The notes beneath the pieces are model-generated. The model searched no databases, was not told the DNA's origin, and saw only the letters and a list, made by a program, of their open reading frames with translations. A stretch of DNA of 64,000 nt from UMGS1312 sp964631595 (GTDB lineage Bacteria > Bacillota > Clostridia > Oscillospirales > CAG-272): positions 1-64,000 of the forward strand of contig CAZVXL010000002.1 in the NCBI GenBank assembly GCA_964631595.1, written 5' to 3'. The first letter of the stretch is position 1. Each line of letters starts with the position of its first letter. This document shows positions 23,561 through 32,033 of the stretch, piece by piece. The position numbers were made by a program, and so were the translations under genes.

Positions 23561-25429
23561 ATGGAAAATTACGAACGGTATGTAGGTGCGGTTCTTGATA
23601 ACCGCTATAGAATAGAGAAGGTCATCGGTATCGGCGGCATGGCGGTGGTGTTTAAGGCGGTCGATATGCTGATGCGCCGCAACGTGGCGGTGAAGATACT
23701 GAAGGATGATATTGCCAAGGACGAGCAGTCTGTCAAGAGATTCATAAATGAGTCAAAGGCGGTATCCATGCTCTCTCACCCCAACATCGTGAACATTTAC
23801 GACGTTTCGATGAAAAACGCCGAGAAATATATCGTCATGGAGTATATCGAGGGTATCACGCTCAAAAACTACATGACGAAGAAGGGCGTTCTCTCCCTGC
23901 GTGAGATCATCGGATATACGGAGCAGGTGCTCCGTGCTCTGGAGCACGCCCACGCAAAGGGCATCGTCCACCGTGATATCAAGCCGCAGAACATCATGCT
24001 GCTGAAGAACGGCATAGTAAAGGTCACGGACTTCGGTATAGCGAAGCTGCCCAACGCCGAGACGGTTACCATGACGGATAAGGCTATCGGAACCGTGTAT
24101 TATATCAGCCCCGAGCAGGCGAGCGGCGATAACATCGACGCGAGAAGCGATATCTATTCCCTCGGTGTCATGATGTATGAAATGGCAACGGGAAAGCTTC
24201 CGTTTACCGCGGACAGCCCCGTATCCGTTGCGCTTATGCAGATAAACGAGGCGGCGGTGGCTCCCCGAGAGCTCAATGACCATATACCGAAGGGACTTGA
24301 GCAGATCATTACACGGGCTATCGAAAAATCTCCCGATATGCGGTACCAGAATGTGTCGCAGATGATGAGACAGCTCATGAAGCTGAAGGAGAATCCGTCG
24401 ATCCAGTTCAAGACGCCGCACCGCCGATTCGGCGCCGGCTCAAAGCTTGCGAGCAATTCCATGTTTCCGATAATCCTCGGAGTTATCCTGCCGTTTTTGA
24501 TAGTTGCGGGAGTTTCCGCCGGACTTATCATCTCGAGCCTTTTCGCAAGCCCCGACGATACCACCGAAACGATAACGGTAAAGAATTTTGTCGGTCAGTC
24601 CTATACGGAGGAGATGGAGAAATTCTTCGACACCGCGGAATACTATAAGCTGAAGCTTGAGCGCGTGTATAACGATGACGTTGAGGCGGGAAAGATAATC
24701 AGCCAGTCGCCCGAGGCGGGAGAAACAAGAAAGGTAAATAAGGGCAAGAAATACTGTGAGCTCACACTGACGGTCAGTCAAGGTACAAAGTATGTGCAGA
24801 TGCCCGACGTAACGGTGCTTGATTACCGAGAGGCGAAGATCAGACTTGAACAGCTCGGAATAGACGTAAAGGTCGTAACCGAGTCGCAGGTGAACAGCGT
24901 GTACGAGGTCGGCTCGGTCATCTCTACCGCACCCAAGGCGGGTGAGACTATCGAGGGCGGATATACCGTCACACTGTATGTCAGCTCCGGTCCCACCGCG
25001 GAAAAGATCGAGATGCCGGATTATGTCGGCAAGAGCGAGGGAGAAACTCTAAAGGGCTTGCTTGAGGCGAAGCTGTATCCGGAGGACGTGACCTATGAGG
25101 CATCGGATAAGCCGAAGGGAACAGTCCTGACGCAAAGCGTGCGCGCGGGCGATGAGGTGTTCCTCTACAGCTTTGTGAGCTTCACCGTGAGCGGCGGTAA
25201 GGATTACGGTAAGACTCCGGATAACGATGCGACGGACGTGAAGGATACGCCTCCCGATACCACGACAAAGAACGACGATAAGACGGATGCGAACGACGGC
25301 ACTACGACTGCGGCTCCGTCGGATACGGCGGAGGTCACTGAGCCGAGCGTTACCGAGAGCGGATCGGACGAGAAGCCGCCCGAGACTGTCGGGATTAACG
25401 GTGATGCGGCTCCGGTAGATGAAAACTGA
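23561..25429 (+). CDS. pknB: Membrane Ser/Thr kinase with three PASTA domains
   Basis: 622 residues, PrkC/Stk1 type. The cytoplasmic kinase domain (about 10-275) has the glycine loop GIGGMAVVFKA, catalytic HRDIKPQN, DFGIAK and SPEQASG. A membrane helix (about 301-329, with IILGVILPFLIVAGVSAGLI) leads to three outside PASTA domains (about 340-540) that in relatives bind muropeptides or lipid II and signal growth and spore germination. A Thr/Asp-rich, probably disordered tail of about 75 residues ends the protein, longer than in B. subtilis PrkC. It lies between its phosphatase and rsgA, the conserved Firmicute arrangement. Confidence 0.95.
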   Translation: MENYERYVGAVLDNRYRIEKVIGIGGMAVVFKAVDMLMRRNVAVKILKDDIAKDEQSVKRFINESKAVSMLSHPNIVNIYDVSMKNAEKYIVMEYIEGITLKNYMTKKGVLSLREIIGYTEQVLRALEHAHAKGIVHRDIKPQNIMLLKNGIVKVTDFGIAKLPNAETVTMTDKAIGTVYYISPEQASGDNIDARSDIYSLGVMMYEMATGKLPFTADSPVSVALMQINEAAVAPRELNDHIPKGLEQIITRAIEKSPDMRYQNVSQMMRQLMKLKENPSIQFKTPHRRFGAGSKLASNSMFPIILGVILPFLIVAGVSAGLIISSLFASPDDTTETITVKNFVGQSYTEEMEKFFDTAEYYKLKLERVYNDDVEAGKIISQSPEAGETRKVNKGKKYCELTLTVSQGTKYVQMPDVTVLDYREAKIRLEQLGIDVKVVTESQVNSVYEVGSVISTAPKAGETIEGGYTVTLYVSSGPTAEKIEMPDYVGKSEGETLKGLLEAKLYPEDVTYEASDKPKGTVLTQSVRAGDEVFLYSFVSFTVSGGKDYGKTPDNDATDVKDTPPDTTTKNDDKTDANDGTTTAAPSDTAEVTEPSVTESGSDEKPPETVGINGDAAPVDEN

Positions 25430-25448
25430 CAACGGAGAGCGTCTTAAT

Positions 25449-26411
25449 ATGGATATGACGAACGCTTGTATGACCGGAATAATAACAAAAGGCGTGGGCG
25501 GACTGTATACGGTCCGCCCCCTCTCACACGGGGATGAGCTTCTGTGCCGCGCGCGCGGAGTGTTTCGGCATGAGAAGATCGTACCTACGGTGGGAGATAT
25601 AGTGGAGCTGGAGCTTTCAAGCGAGCAGAGCGATCCGGCGGGAGCGGCGGGCGTTATAACGGCGATACATGACAGAAAGAACTGCCTTATAAGACCGTCT
25701 GTCGCAAATCTCACACGACTTCTCATCGTTGTGCCCACCGTATCTCCGAGACCGGATCTGTGGTACATAGATAAGCTTACCGCGATAGCGGATGCACTTG
25801 AGATAGGCTGTACAGTGATCGTGAATAAGCTCGGACTTGACAGGGAGAGCGCCGCGGACATAGCCGCAGAGTATTCCTCGGCGGGCTTTTCCGTCTTTTG
25901 CACCGATGCACTGTCGGGAGAGGGCTGCGACGAGGTGCTTGACCATATAAACGGTATTGCGGCAGCAACCGAAGAGGGAGACTGTGCCGTTGCCGCCTTT
26001 GCAGGAGTATCGGGTGCGGGAAAGTCATCGCTTGTCGGACGGCTTTTCCCGAGCATATCTCCGGAGGTCGGAAGGGTTAGCAGAAAGACGGAGCGCGGAC
26101 GGCATACCACAAGAGCCGTGGAACTGTACCGGGTCTCCGACAGAATGTATCTTGCGGATACGCCGGGCTTTTCGATGCTTGATTTTGAGCGCTTTGACTT
26201 TTTCGAGCCGGAGCGACTTACTTCATCATTCAGAGAGCTTGCGCCGTACCTTGATCTGTGCCGATACGCGGACTGTACCCATACCAAGGAGGAGGGCTGT
26301 GCCGTCATAGAGGCGGTGCGTGACGGGCGGATATCAGCACGAAGACATGAGAGCTACGTAAAGCTTTACGATATCATGAAGAAAAAGCCCGATTGGCAGA
26401 GACGGGGGTGA
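25449..26411 (+). CDS. rsgA: Ribosome small-subunit assembly GTPase RsgA
   Basis: 320 residues. An ATG at 25419 overlaps the end of pknB but lacks a ribosome site; the ATG at 25449 follows GGAGAG and is preferred. The protein has an N-terminal OB fold and a circularly permuted GTPase: G4 (VNKLGL) comes before G1 (GVSGAGKSSL) and G3 (DTPGFS). The C-terminal zinc finger is CRYADCTHTKEEGCAV. RsgA releases late factors from the 30S subunit and is a reported substrate of PrkC-type kinases. In Bacillus rpe lies between rsgA and thiN; here thiN overlaps the stop codon directly. Confidence 0.95.
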   Translation: MDMTNACMTGIITKGVGGLYTVRPLSHGDELLCRARGVFRHEKIVPTVGDIVELELSSEQSDPAGAAGVITAIHDRKNCLIRPSVANLTRLLIVVPTVSPRPDLWYIDKLTAIADALEIGCTVIVNKLGLDRESAADIAAEYSSAGFSVFCTDALSGEGCDEVLDHINGIAAATEEGDCAVAAFAGVSGAGKSSLVGRLFPSISPEVGRVSRKTERGRHTTRAVELYRVSDRMYLADTPGFSMLDFERFDFFEPERLTSSFRELAPYLDLCRYADCTHTKEEGCAVIEAVRDGRISARRHESYVKLYDIMKKKPDWQRRG

Positions 26412-27058
26412 TGCGCGTGAAGGCGCTTATAATAACGGGCGGTGAGTGCGCCGAGACGGTGGAGCTCCCGAAACACGGTATGTGTATTGCCGCAGACAGC
26501 GGCTTCATAACAGCCGAAAGACTCGGCGTATTTCCCGATGTCATCATCGGAGATTTCGATTCGATCGGCGCTTCGATGCCGACGGAATACAGAGATCCCG
26601 AAACGGGCAGATGCAGTGAGATAATACGCCACCCGCCGATGAAAAACGAGACGGATACCATGCTTGCCGCGATGTATGCGGTCGAACACGGTGCCGACGA
26701 GGTGTACATCGTCGGAGGACTCGGCGGCAGAGCGGATCATACGCTGTCGAATGTTTTTTTGCTGGAGAGGCTAAGACGCTCGGGAATACCTGCGTGCCTC
26801 ACCGACGGCTCAAATGAGCTGAGAGTGCTTATCGGCGGTGACAGCGCGTCGGTGGTGTACGGTGAGTACAGATATTTCTCCACGCTTGCTCTTGACAGAT
26901 GCACCGTGTCGGTCAAGGGCTGCCTGTATCCACTGTCACACAGTGTTCTTGAAAGAGAGAATGCTTATGCGGTGAGCAATGAGCCTCTCGTCGGAAATGC
27001 CGAGGTGGTGTGCCATGAGGGAGTGCTTCTTCTTGCGCGAACGGAGAGACTTCGGTAG
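26411..27058 (+). CDS. thiN: Thiamine pyrophosphokinase
   Basis: 215 residues from ATG 26411, which overlaps the rsgA stop by one base (TGATG), indicating coupled translation. Converts thiamine and ATP to thiamine pyrophosphate. The signature is AADSGFITAERLGVFPDVII followed by GDFDSIG, then KNETDTMLAAMYAVEHGADE and VGGLGGRADHTLSNVFLLE, which hold the metal- and ATP-binding Asp residues. The smaller C-terminal thiamine-binding beta domain follows. A tiny sporulation gene lies 59 bases downstream, the same neighbour as in Bacillus. Confidence 0.94.
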   Translation: MRVKALIITGGECAETVELPKHGMCIAADSGFITAERLGVFPDVIIGDFDSIGASMPTEYRDPETGRCSEIIRHPPMKNETDTMLAAMYAVEHGADEVYIVGGLGGRADHTLSNVFLLERLRRSGIPACLTDGSNELRVLIGGDSASVVYGEYRYFSTLALDRCTVSVKGCLYPLSHSVLERENAYAVSNEPLVGNAEVVCHEGVLLLARTERLR

Positions 27059-27117
27059 CAGAGAGCGATTCTCGGCATATACTGTAACTGAAGGCAAGAT
27101 GCCGAAAAGGAGGCAGT

Positions 27118-27186
27118 ATGAAGATCATCATAAAGAGACCGGCTCCGTTTTTGTCGGCTATACTGAGGCGGATCTTTAAGGTATAG
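27118..27186 (+). CDS. spoVM: Stage V sporulation protein M, 22 residues
   Basis: A 23-codon frame (ATG 27118, TAG 27184) behind an excellent ribosome site, AAGGAGG at 27107-27113. The peptide begins MKIII and continues KRPAPFLSAILRRIFKV. Compared without gaps to B. subtilis SpoVM (26 residues), M1, K2, F11, L12, I15 and R17 coincide, with a Pro next to the position of the curvature-sensing Pro9 (here Pro8 and Pro10). The pattern of an amphipathic helix with basic residues is retained. SpoVM marks the convex forespore membrane and anchors SpoIVA, the base layer of the spore coat. Position after thiN is the same as in Bacillus. A -10-like CATATACT (27076-27083) resembles sigma-E sites, but no good -35 was found. 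Confidence 0.85.
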   Translation: MKIIIKRPAPFLSAILRRIFKV

Positions 27187-27204
27187 AAAAGAGCCGTCCA
27201 TACG

Positions 27205-27248
27205 AAAGCAACAGACCGAATCTCGGTTGAGATTCGGTCTGTTGCTTT
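27205..27248. terminator. Bidirectional terminator between spoVM and asnS
   Basis: A 20-base perfect stem: 27205-27224 pairs with 27229-27248 around GGTT. It ends in TTT on both strands, closing the plus-strand cluster and the minus-strand asnS operon. Confidence 0.93.
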
Positions 27249-27264
27249 TATTATATCGTAGAGC

Positions 27265-28656
27265 TTACAGCTCACAGGTTCCGACTGTTCTCGGGAAGGG
27301 AAGAACGTCACGTATGTTCTGAACACCGGTGAGATACATGATGCATCTCTCAAAGCCGAGTCCGAAGCCGGCGTGACGGGCGGAGCCGTATCTGCGGAGA
27401 TCGAGGTAGAAATCGTAGCTCTTGCGGTCGAGCCCGAGCTCGTCGATGCGTGCCTCAAGCTTTGCAAGATCGTCCTCACGCTGAGAACCGCCGATGATCT
27501 CACCGATTCCGGGAACAAGGCAGTCCATAGCCGCGACCGTCTTGCCGTCATCGTTCAGCTTCATGTAGAACGCCTTTATCTCCTTGGGATAATCGGTCAC
27601 GAATACGGGACGCTTGAATATCTGCTCTGTCAGATAGCGCTCATGCTCGGTCTGGAGATCACATCCCCAGAATACCTTGTAAGCGAAGCTGTCATTGTGC
27701 TTTTCGAGGAGCTCAACAGCCTCCGTGTAGGTAACATGACCGAACTCAGAGCCTGCCACAAGCTCAAGCCTTTCGATCAGCCCGTTGTCGACAAACTGAT
27801 TTAAGAAGCGCATCTCCTCGGGAGCGTTTTCGAGAACGTAGTTTATGATGTACTTTATCATATCCTCGGCAAGCTTCATGTCATCGTTAAGATCGGCAAA
27901 AGCCATCTCGGGCTCGATCATCCAGAACTCCGCCGCATGACGTGTGGTGTTTGAATTTTCCGCACGGAAGGTGGGACCGAAGGTGTATATGTTTCTGAAT
28001 GCCATTGCGAAGGTCTCTCCGTTGAGCTGTCCGCTGACGGTGAGATTTGTACTGCGACCGAAGAAATCGCGGCTGTAATCCACCTCGCCGTTTTCCGTCA
28101 TCGGAATATCTGCCGGATCCATCGTGGTCACTCTGAACATTTCGCCCGCGCCCTCACAGTCACTTCCCGTGATTATCGGGGTGTGAGTATACACGAAGCC
28201 TTTCTCGTTGAAGAACTTGTGGATAGCAAAGGCGGCAAGTGAGCGGATGCGGAATACGGCTTGAAACAGATTTGTTCTGGGACGGAGATGAGATATCGTG
28301 CGGAGATACTCCGTGGTATGCCGCTTCTTCTGAAGGGGATAATCGGGAGTGGACGCGCCCTCAACCGTCAGCTCGGTCGCATGAAGCTCAAAGGGCTGCT
28401 TGGAATCGGGGGTGAGAACGAGCGTGCCGCTGACGATCAGAGCGGAGCCGACGTTCAGCTTGCCGATCTTGGCGAAATTCTCAAGGGAATCGTCGTAAAC
28501 TATTTGAAGTGTTTCAAAAAACGTGCCGTCAGCCATAACGATAAAGCCGAAGGTCTTTGAAGCACGGATACTTCTGACCCAGCCGCCTACGGTGACGGTC
28601 TTGCCCTCGTACGACCTAGTGTCGCGGTAAAGAGAACGAATTTCAGTAAGCTTCAT
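27265..28656 (-). CDS. asnS: Asparaginyl-tRNA synthetase
   Basis: 463 residues, class IIb. N-terminal OB-fold anticodon domain (VGGWVRSIRASKTFGFIVM, about 22-110), then the catalytic domain with motif 2 (TFRAENSNTTRHAAEFWMIE) and motif 3 (GLGFERCIMYLTG). The TRHAAEFW form distinguishes AsnRS from AspRS. Full length. Ribosome site AAAGG before ATG 28656. Last gene of a minus-strand operon with the aminotransferase, ppa and obgE. Confidence 0.96.
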   Translation of the reverse strand: MKLTEIRSLYRDTRSYEGKTVTVGGWVRSIRASKTFGFIVMADGTFFETLQIVYDDSLENFAKIGKLNVGSALIVSGTLVLTPDSKQPFELHATELTVEGASTPDYPLQKKRHTTEYLRTISHLRPRTNLFQAVFRIRSLAAFAIHKFFNEKGFVYTHTPIITGSDCEGAGEMFRVTTMDPADIPMTENGEVDYSRDFFGRSTNLTVSGQLNGETFAMAFRNIYTFGPTFRAENSNTTRHAAEFWMIEPEMAFADLNDDMKLAEDMIKYIINYVLENAPEEMRFLNQFVDNGLIERLELVAGSEFGHVTYTEAVELLEKHNDSFAYKVFWGCDLQTEHERYLTEQIFKRPVFVTDYPKEIKAFYMKLNDDGKTVAAMDCLVPGIGEIIGGSQREDDLAKLEARIDELGLDRKSYDFYLDLRRYGSARHAGFGLGFERCIMYLTGVQNIRDVLPFPRTVGTCEL

Positions 28657-28700
28657 GATTGTAACCTTTCTTTGTATGAAGATAGTTGAGTCTTTCGGGA

Positions 28701-29990
28701 TCAGTCAATAAAGTCAAATTCAAGGCCGTACATCCGAACGGTATCTCCCTCGGAGCAGCCGCGTTCTCTGAGACGGTCGATTATTCCTTCCTTGTTCAGC
28801 GACCGCTCAAAATACATAAGGGATTCTCTGTCGGAGAAATTCACTCTGCCGACAAGCAGCTCAAGCCACGCTCCCTCGCAGACATACGCGCCGTCGTCGT
28901 CACGCCTGATAAGCGTATCCGACGGAGATGCGCTCTCAAATCCGTCTGCCGCCGGCACTGTCTCCGGCTCGTAAGATATTGTGGGAGGAAGCTCGGAGAG
29001 CTTCCTTGATATAAGATGTACAAGCTCATCAAGACCGATGTGCGCCGCGGCGGATATTGGAAGCACGGGATAGCCGAAGGGCTCAACCGCCGCACGCAGT
29101 GCCGAGAGAGCTTCCTCTGTTTCGCTGTCCGACATCAGGTCGCACTTGTTTGCCGCAACGATGCGCGGCCTCTTTGCAAGTTCGGGAGAGTATTTCTCAA
29201 GCTCCTCGTCTATCGTGTGGAAATCGTCGATGGGAGAGCGTCCTTCAATTCCGGAGAGATCCACCACCTGAACGATAAGCCTGCATCTGTCTATGTGCCT
29301 CAAAAAGCTGTGACCGAGTCCGGCACCGTCGGAGGCACCCTCGATAAGCCCGGGAATATCCGCCATAACGAAGCCAGCTCCGTCGGATACGGAGACAACT
29401 CCGAGATTCGGCTCAAGGGTGGTGAAGTGGTATTCCGCGATCTTCGGCCTTGCCGCCGATACTGCCGCAAGCAGTGAGGATTTTCCTGCGGAGGGCAGAC
29501 CCGCAAGCCCGACATCCGCGATCATCTTGAGCTCAAGCAGTACCTCTGCCTCCTCGCCGGGAATACCGCTCTTGGCAAATCGCGGGATCTGGCGTGTTGC
29601 CGTGGCAAAATGCTTGTTGCCCCAGCCTCCGCGGCCGCCCTTGAGGGCGATGAAGTCCTCGCCGTCCGACATATCGTGAATGACTCTGCCCGATTCGGGC
29701 TCCTTGATAACGGTGCCTCTCGGCACGGGAATGATGATATCACTGCCGTTTTTTCCGTGGAATTTCGCACCGCCGCCGTCACCGCCGTTCTCCGCGACGA
29801 ATTTTCTTTTGTATCTGAAGGAAAGCAGGGTGTTAGCGCCCTCGTCCACACGGAATATCACATTGCCTCCGCGACCGCCGTCGCCGCCATCGGGGCCTCC
29901 CTTTGCGACATATTTCTCACGGCGGAAGGAAACACAGCCGTTTCCGCCGGAGCCTGCCTTCAAATATATTTTGATCTTATCAATGAACAT
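28701..29990 (-). CDS. obgE: GTPase Obg
   Basis: 429 residues in three parts. The glycine-rich Obg fold (about 1-158) starts MFIDKIKIYLKAGSGGNGCV with GGPDGGDGGRGGNV. The GTPase domain has GLPSAGKSSLL, DIPGLIEGA and AANKCDL. The Firmicute-type C-terminal OCT domain (about 355-429) ends RMYGLEFDFID. Obg acts in 50S assembly, stress response and, in Bacillus, sporulation initiation. Its start overlaps the end of ppa by 11 bases, and AAGGATA serves as ribosome site within ppa. Confidence 0.96.
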   Translation of the reverse strand: MFIDKIKIYLKAGSGGNGCVSFRREKYVAKGGPDGGDGGRGGNVIFRVDEGANTLLSFRYKRKFVAENGGDGGGAKFHGKNGSDIIIPVPRGTVIKEPESGRVIHDMSDGEDFIALKGGRGGWGNKHFATATRQIPRFAKSGIPGEEAEVLLELKMIADVGLAGLPSAGKSSLLAAVSAARPKIAEYHFTTLEPNLGVVSVSDGAGFVMADIPGLIEGASDGAGLGHSFLRHIDRCRLIVQVVDLSGIEGRSPIDDFHTIDEELEKYSPELAKRPRIVAANKCDLMSDSETEEALSALRAAVEPFGYPVLPISAAAHIGLDELVHLISRKLSELPPTISYEPETVPAADGFESASPSDTLIRRDDDGAYVCEGAWLELLVGRVNFSDRESLMYFERSLNKEGIIDRLRERGCSEGDTVRMYGLEFDFID

Positions 29991-30531
29991 CTGTATTATC
30001 CTTAAAAATCTTCTCGTAATTTGCTATTGCCTCTGCAATGATCCTCTCCGCTTCATCCCTGTCGCAGAGATCGTCCACCGCGGTGTGCTTGTCCTCAAGC
30101 TGCTTGTATACCGTGAAAAAGTGGCGCATCTCATCGAATATGTGAGTGGGAAGCTCAAAGATCGAGGCGTACTTGTTGTAGGTCGGATCGGTAAAGGGTA
30201 TCGCAATGATCTTTTCGTCGAGCCTTCCGTTGTCAACCATTTTTATAACTCCGATCGGATAACACTCCACCAGAGTCATCGGCAGTATCTCCTTTGTGCA
30301 TATCACAAGGACATCGAGCGGGTCGAGGTCATCGGCATAGGTGAGGGGAATAAAGCCGTAGTTTGCGGGATAGTGTGTGGAGGTATAAAGAATACGGTCG
30401 AGCCTCATCAGACCTGTTTCCTTATCCAACTCGTATTTGTTTTTCGAGTTTTTGGAGATCTCTATCACCGCAGTGAACTTCTGCGGAGTGATCCTGTCCT
30501 TGGGCATATCATGCCAGATGTTGGAGCTCAT
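29980..30531 (-). CDS. ppa: Family I soluble inorganic pyrophosphatase
   Basis: 183 residues. Splits pyrophosphate to phosphate, pulling biosynthetic reactions forward. Family I signatures: VIEISKNSKNKYELDKETG (Lys, Glu), HYPANYGFIP, and the metal-binding DDLDPLDVLV; EKIIAIPFTDP follows. Clostridia often have family II or membrane pyrophosphatases instead, so a family I enzyme is worth noting. CGGAGG precedes ATG 30531. Gap to the aminotransferase gene is 53 bases, overlap with obgE 11 bases. Confidence 0.94.
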   Translation of the reverse strand: MSSNIWHDMPKDRITPQKFTAVIEISKNSKNKYELDKETGLMRLDRILYTSTHYPANYGFIPLTYADDLDPLDVLVICTKEILPMTLVECYPIGVIKMVDNGRLDEKIIAIPFTDPTYNKYASIFELPTHIFDEMRHFFTVYKQLEDKHTAVDDLCDRDEAERIIAEAIANYEKIFKDNTDVH

Positions 30532-30584
30532 AGTCTGCCTCCGAAATTAAAATGCTTACAGAGCCGCAGGAATCTGTACAGACG

Positions 30585-31766
30585 TCAGATGAACGCCTTC
30601 GCGGTCTCTGCCATAATGCCGATACCCTTGACGATATCCTCGGCGGATGGGGTGGCATAGGTGATCCTGAAGGAATCGGACGGTGCGGAGGTATCCGCGT
30701 TGAACGCGATTCCCGGAACTGCGGAAACTCCCGCCGCGGAGCACGCCTTGATGTACCCGAGCATATCCGAGCCCTTGGGCATAGTGAGCCAAACGAAAAG
30801 TCCGCCGTCGGGTCTTGTGTGAGTTATCCGAGAAGGCATCCTTTCATCAAGCTCGCGCATCATAAGAGCGCACTTTTCGCCGTACAGCTTGCATATTCCG
30901 GCAATATGACCGTCGAAATCGTATTCCGTCATGAAGCGATGGCAGAGCATCTGGAAGAAAATGTTGGTGTGTACGTCCTCGCACTGCTTGGCGACCACCA
31001 TCTTTTGAATGACCGGCTCGGGAGCGGATACATATCCGAGACGGATACCGGCGGAGAGTATCTTCGAGAAGGAGGAACAGTAGATCACTATATTCTCCGT
31101 ATCCATGCTTTTCAGAGTGGGAAGCTCCTTGCCGCCGAAGCGAAGCTCACCGTACGGATTGTCCTCAAGGATCATGACACCGTGGCGCAGAGCGATCTCG
31201 TAGATCGCCTTGCGCTTTTCGAGAGAGGTCGTGATACCCGAGGGATTCTGGAAGGTGGGTATAAGATAGATGAGCTTTGTGCGGGGATTCTCGCAGAGCG
31301 CTTTCTCCAGCGCCTCCGGAGCTATTCCGTCGCCCTCAAGGTCGATACCGACCGTATTTGCACCGAGAGAACGGAAGGCATTCATGGCACCGATAAAGCT
31401 CGGATTTTCGCATATAACGGTATCTCCCTCGTTGCAGAAGACCTTGCAGGCAAGCTCAATGCCCTGCTGACCGCCGGAGGTTATGATGACCGGATTGTTT
31501 TCGGTGTCAATGCCGAATTTGGTGCGAAGACGCGCCGCAACACTGTCGATAAGAGGCGCATATCCCTCGGTAATGCTGTATTGCAGAGCCGCCGTGGAGT
31601 TATTCCTCAGTATATCTGCGGAAAGCTCACGGATGGCATCGACGGGGAAGGAAAGAGGAGAGGGATTTCCCGCGGAAAAGGCGATCGAATCTCCGCTGTT
31701 TTTGAGGATCTCGCGAATTGCGGAGGGCTTCAGCGAATTAAGCTTGTCAGAAAAAATGTATTCCAT
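30585..31766 (-). CDS. PLP-dependent class I/II aminotransferase (2-aminoadipate/MocR-type fold)
   Basis: 393 residues without the GntR DNA-binding part that MocR regulators carry. PLP-binding sequences: TSGGQQGIELACKVF, PTFQNPSGITTS, LEDNPYGELRF and the lysine site SSFSKILSAGIRLGY. The sequence style is like LysN/2-aminoadipate or aromatic/branched-chain transaminases of Firmicutes. The amino donor cannot be decided. It is the first gene of the operon, behind the promoter at 31803-31831, with GGAAG upstream of ATG 31766. Confidence 0.88.
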   Translation of the reverse strand: MEYIFSDKLNSLKPSAIREILKNSGDSIAFSAGNPSPLSFPVDAIRELSADILRNNSTAALQYSITEGYAPLIDSVAARLRTKFGIDTENNPVIITSGGQQGIELACKVFCNEGDTVICENPSFIGAMNAFRSLGANTVGIDLEGDGIAPEALEKALCENPRTKLIYLIPTFQNPSGITTSLEKRKAIYEIALRHGVMILEDNPYGELRFGGKELPTLKSMDTENIVIYCSSFSKILSAGIRLGYVSAPEPVIQKMVVAKQCEDVHTNIFFQMLCHRFMTEYDFDGHIAGICKLYGEKCALMMRELDERMPSRITHTRPDGGLFVWLTMPKGSDMLGYIKACSAAGVSAVPGIAFNADTSAPSDSFRITYATPSAEDIVKGIGIMAETAKAFI

Positions 31767-31802
31767 GATTCAACTTCCATTCAAAGGCATTATTATTCTA
31801 TT

Positions 31803-31831
31803 ATTTTACCATATCAAATGAAAAAATACAA
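31803..31831 (-). promoter_or_regulatory. Promoter of the aminotransferase-ppa-obgE-asnS operon
   Basis: On the minus strand: TTGTAT (31831-31826), 17 bases, TAAAAT (31808-31803) preceded by an extended TGG. The first start codon is about 37 bases downstream of the -10 box. Confidence 0.65.
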
Positions 31832-32003
31832 TAGCGGAATTGGATGAACGGGGCTTTTTTGCGGATTTTCGGGCTTGCGGAGTGCAAATATCACGTATTT
31901 TGCAGCCGCGCGGCACTGCTCGTGCGTTGAACCTATGCCGAATGATGCCGAGAATTACCCGAGAGCGTGTCGGGATGCGGGATCTCACATCGGGAAAATG
32001 AGA

Positions 32004-32030
32004 TACCGCATGACGGTGAGCCATGCGGTA
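32004..32030 (-). terminator. Hairpin after the secA-associated membrane genes
   Basis: A 9-base perfect inverted repeat TACCGCATG (32004-32012) / CATGCGGTA (32022-32030) lies just past the stop at 32034. On the minus strand the T-run begins only five bases later (TCTCATTTT), so termination may be weak. Confidence 0.55.
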
Positions 32031-32033
32031 ATT

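Noticed and set aside
25049..26308. 419-codon open frame on the minus strand
   Set aside because: Opposite the end of pknB and rsgA; low-complexity Ser/Arg sequence, no ribosome site.
30552..31847. 431-codon open frame on the plus strand
   Set aside because: Antisense to the aminotransferase gene, which has all PLP motifs, a promoter and a ribosome site.
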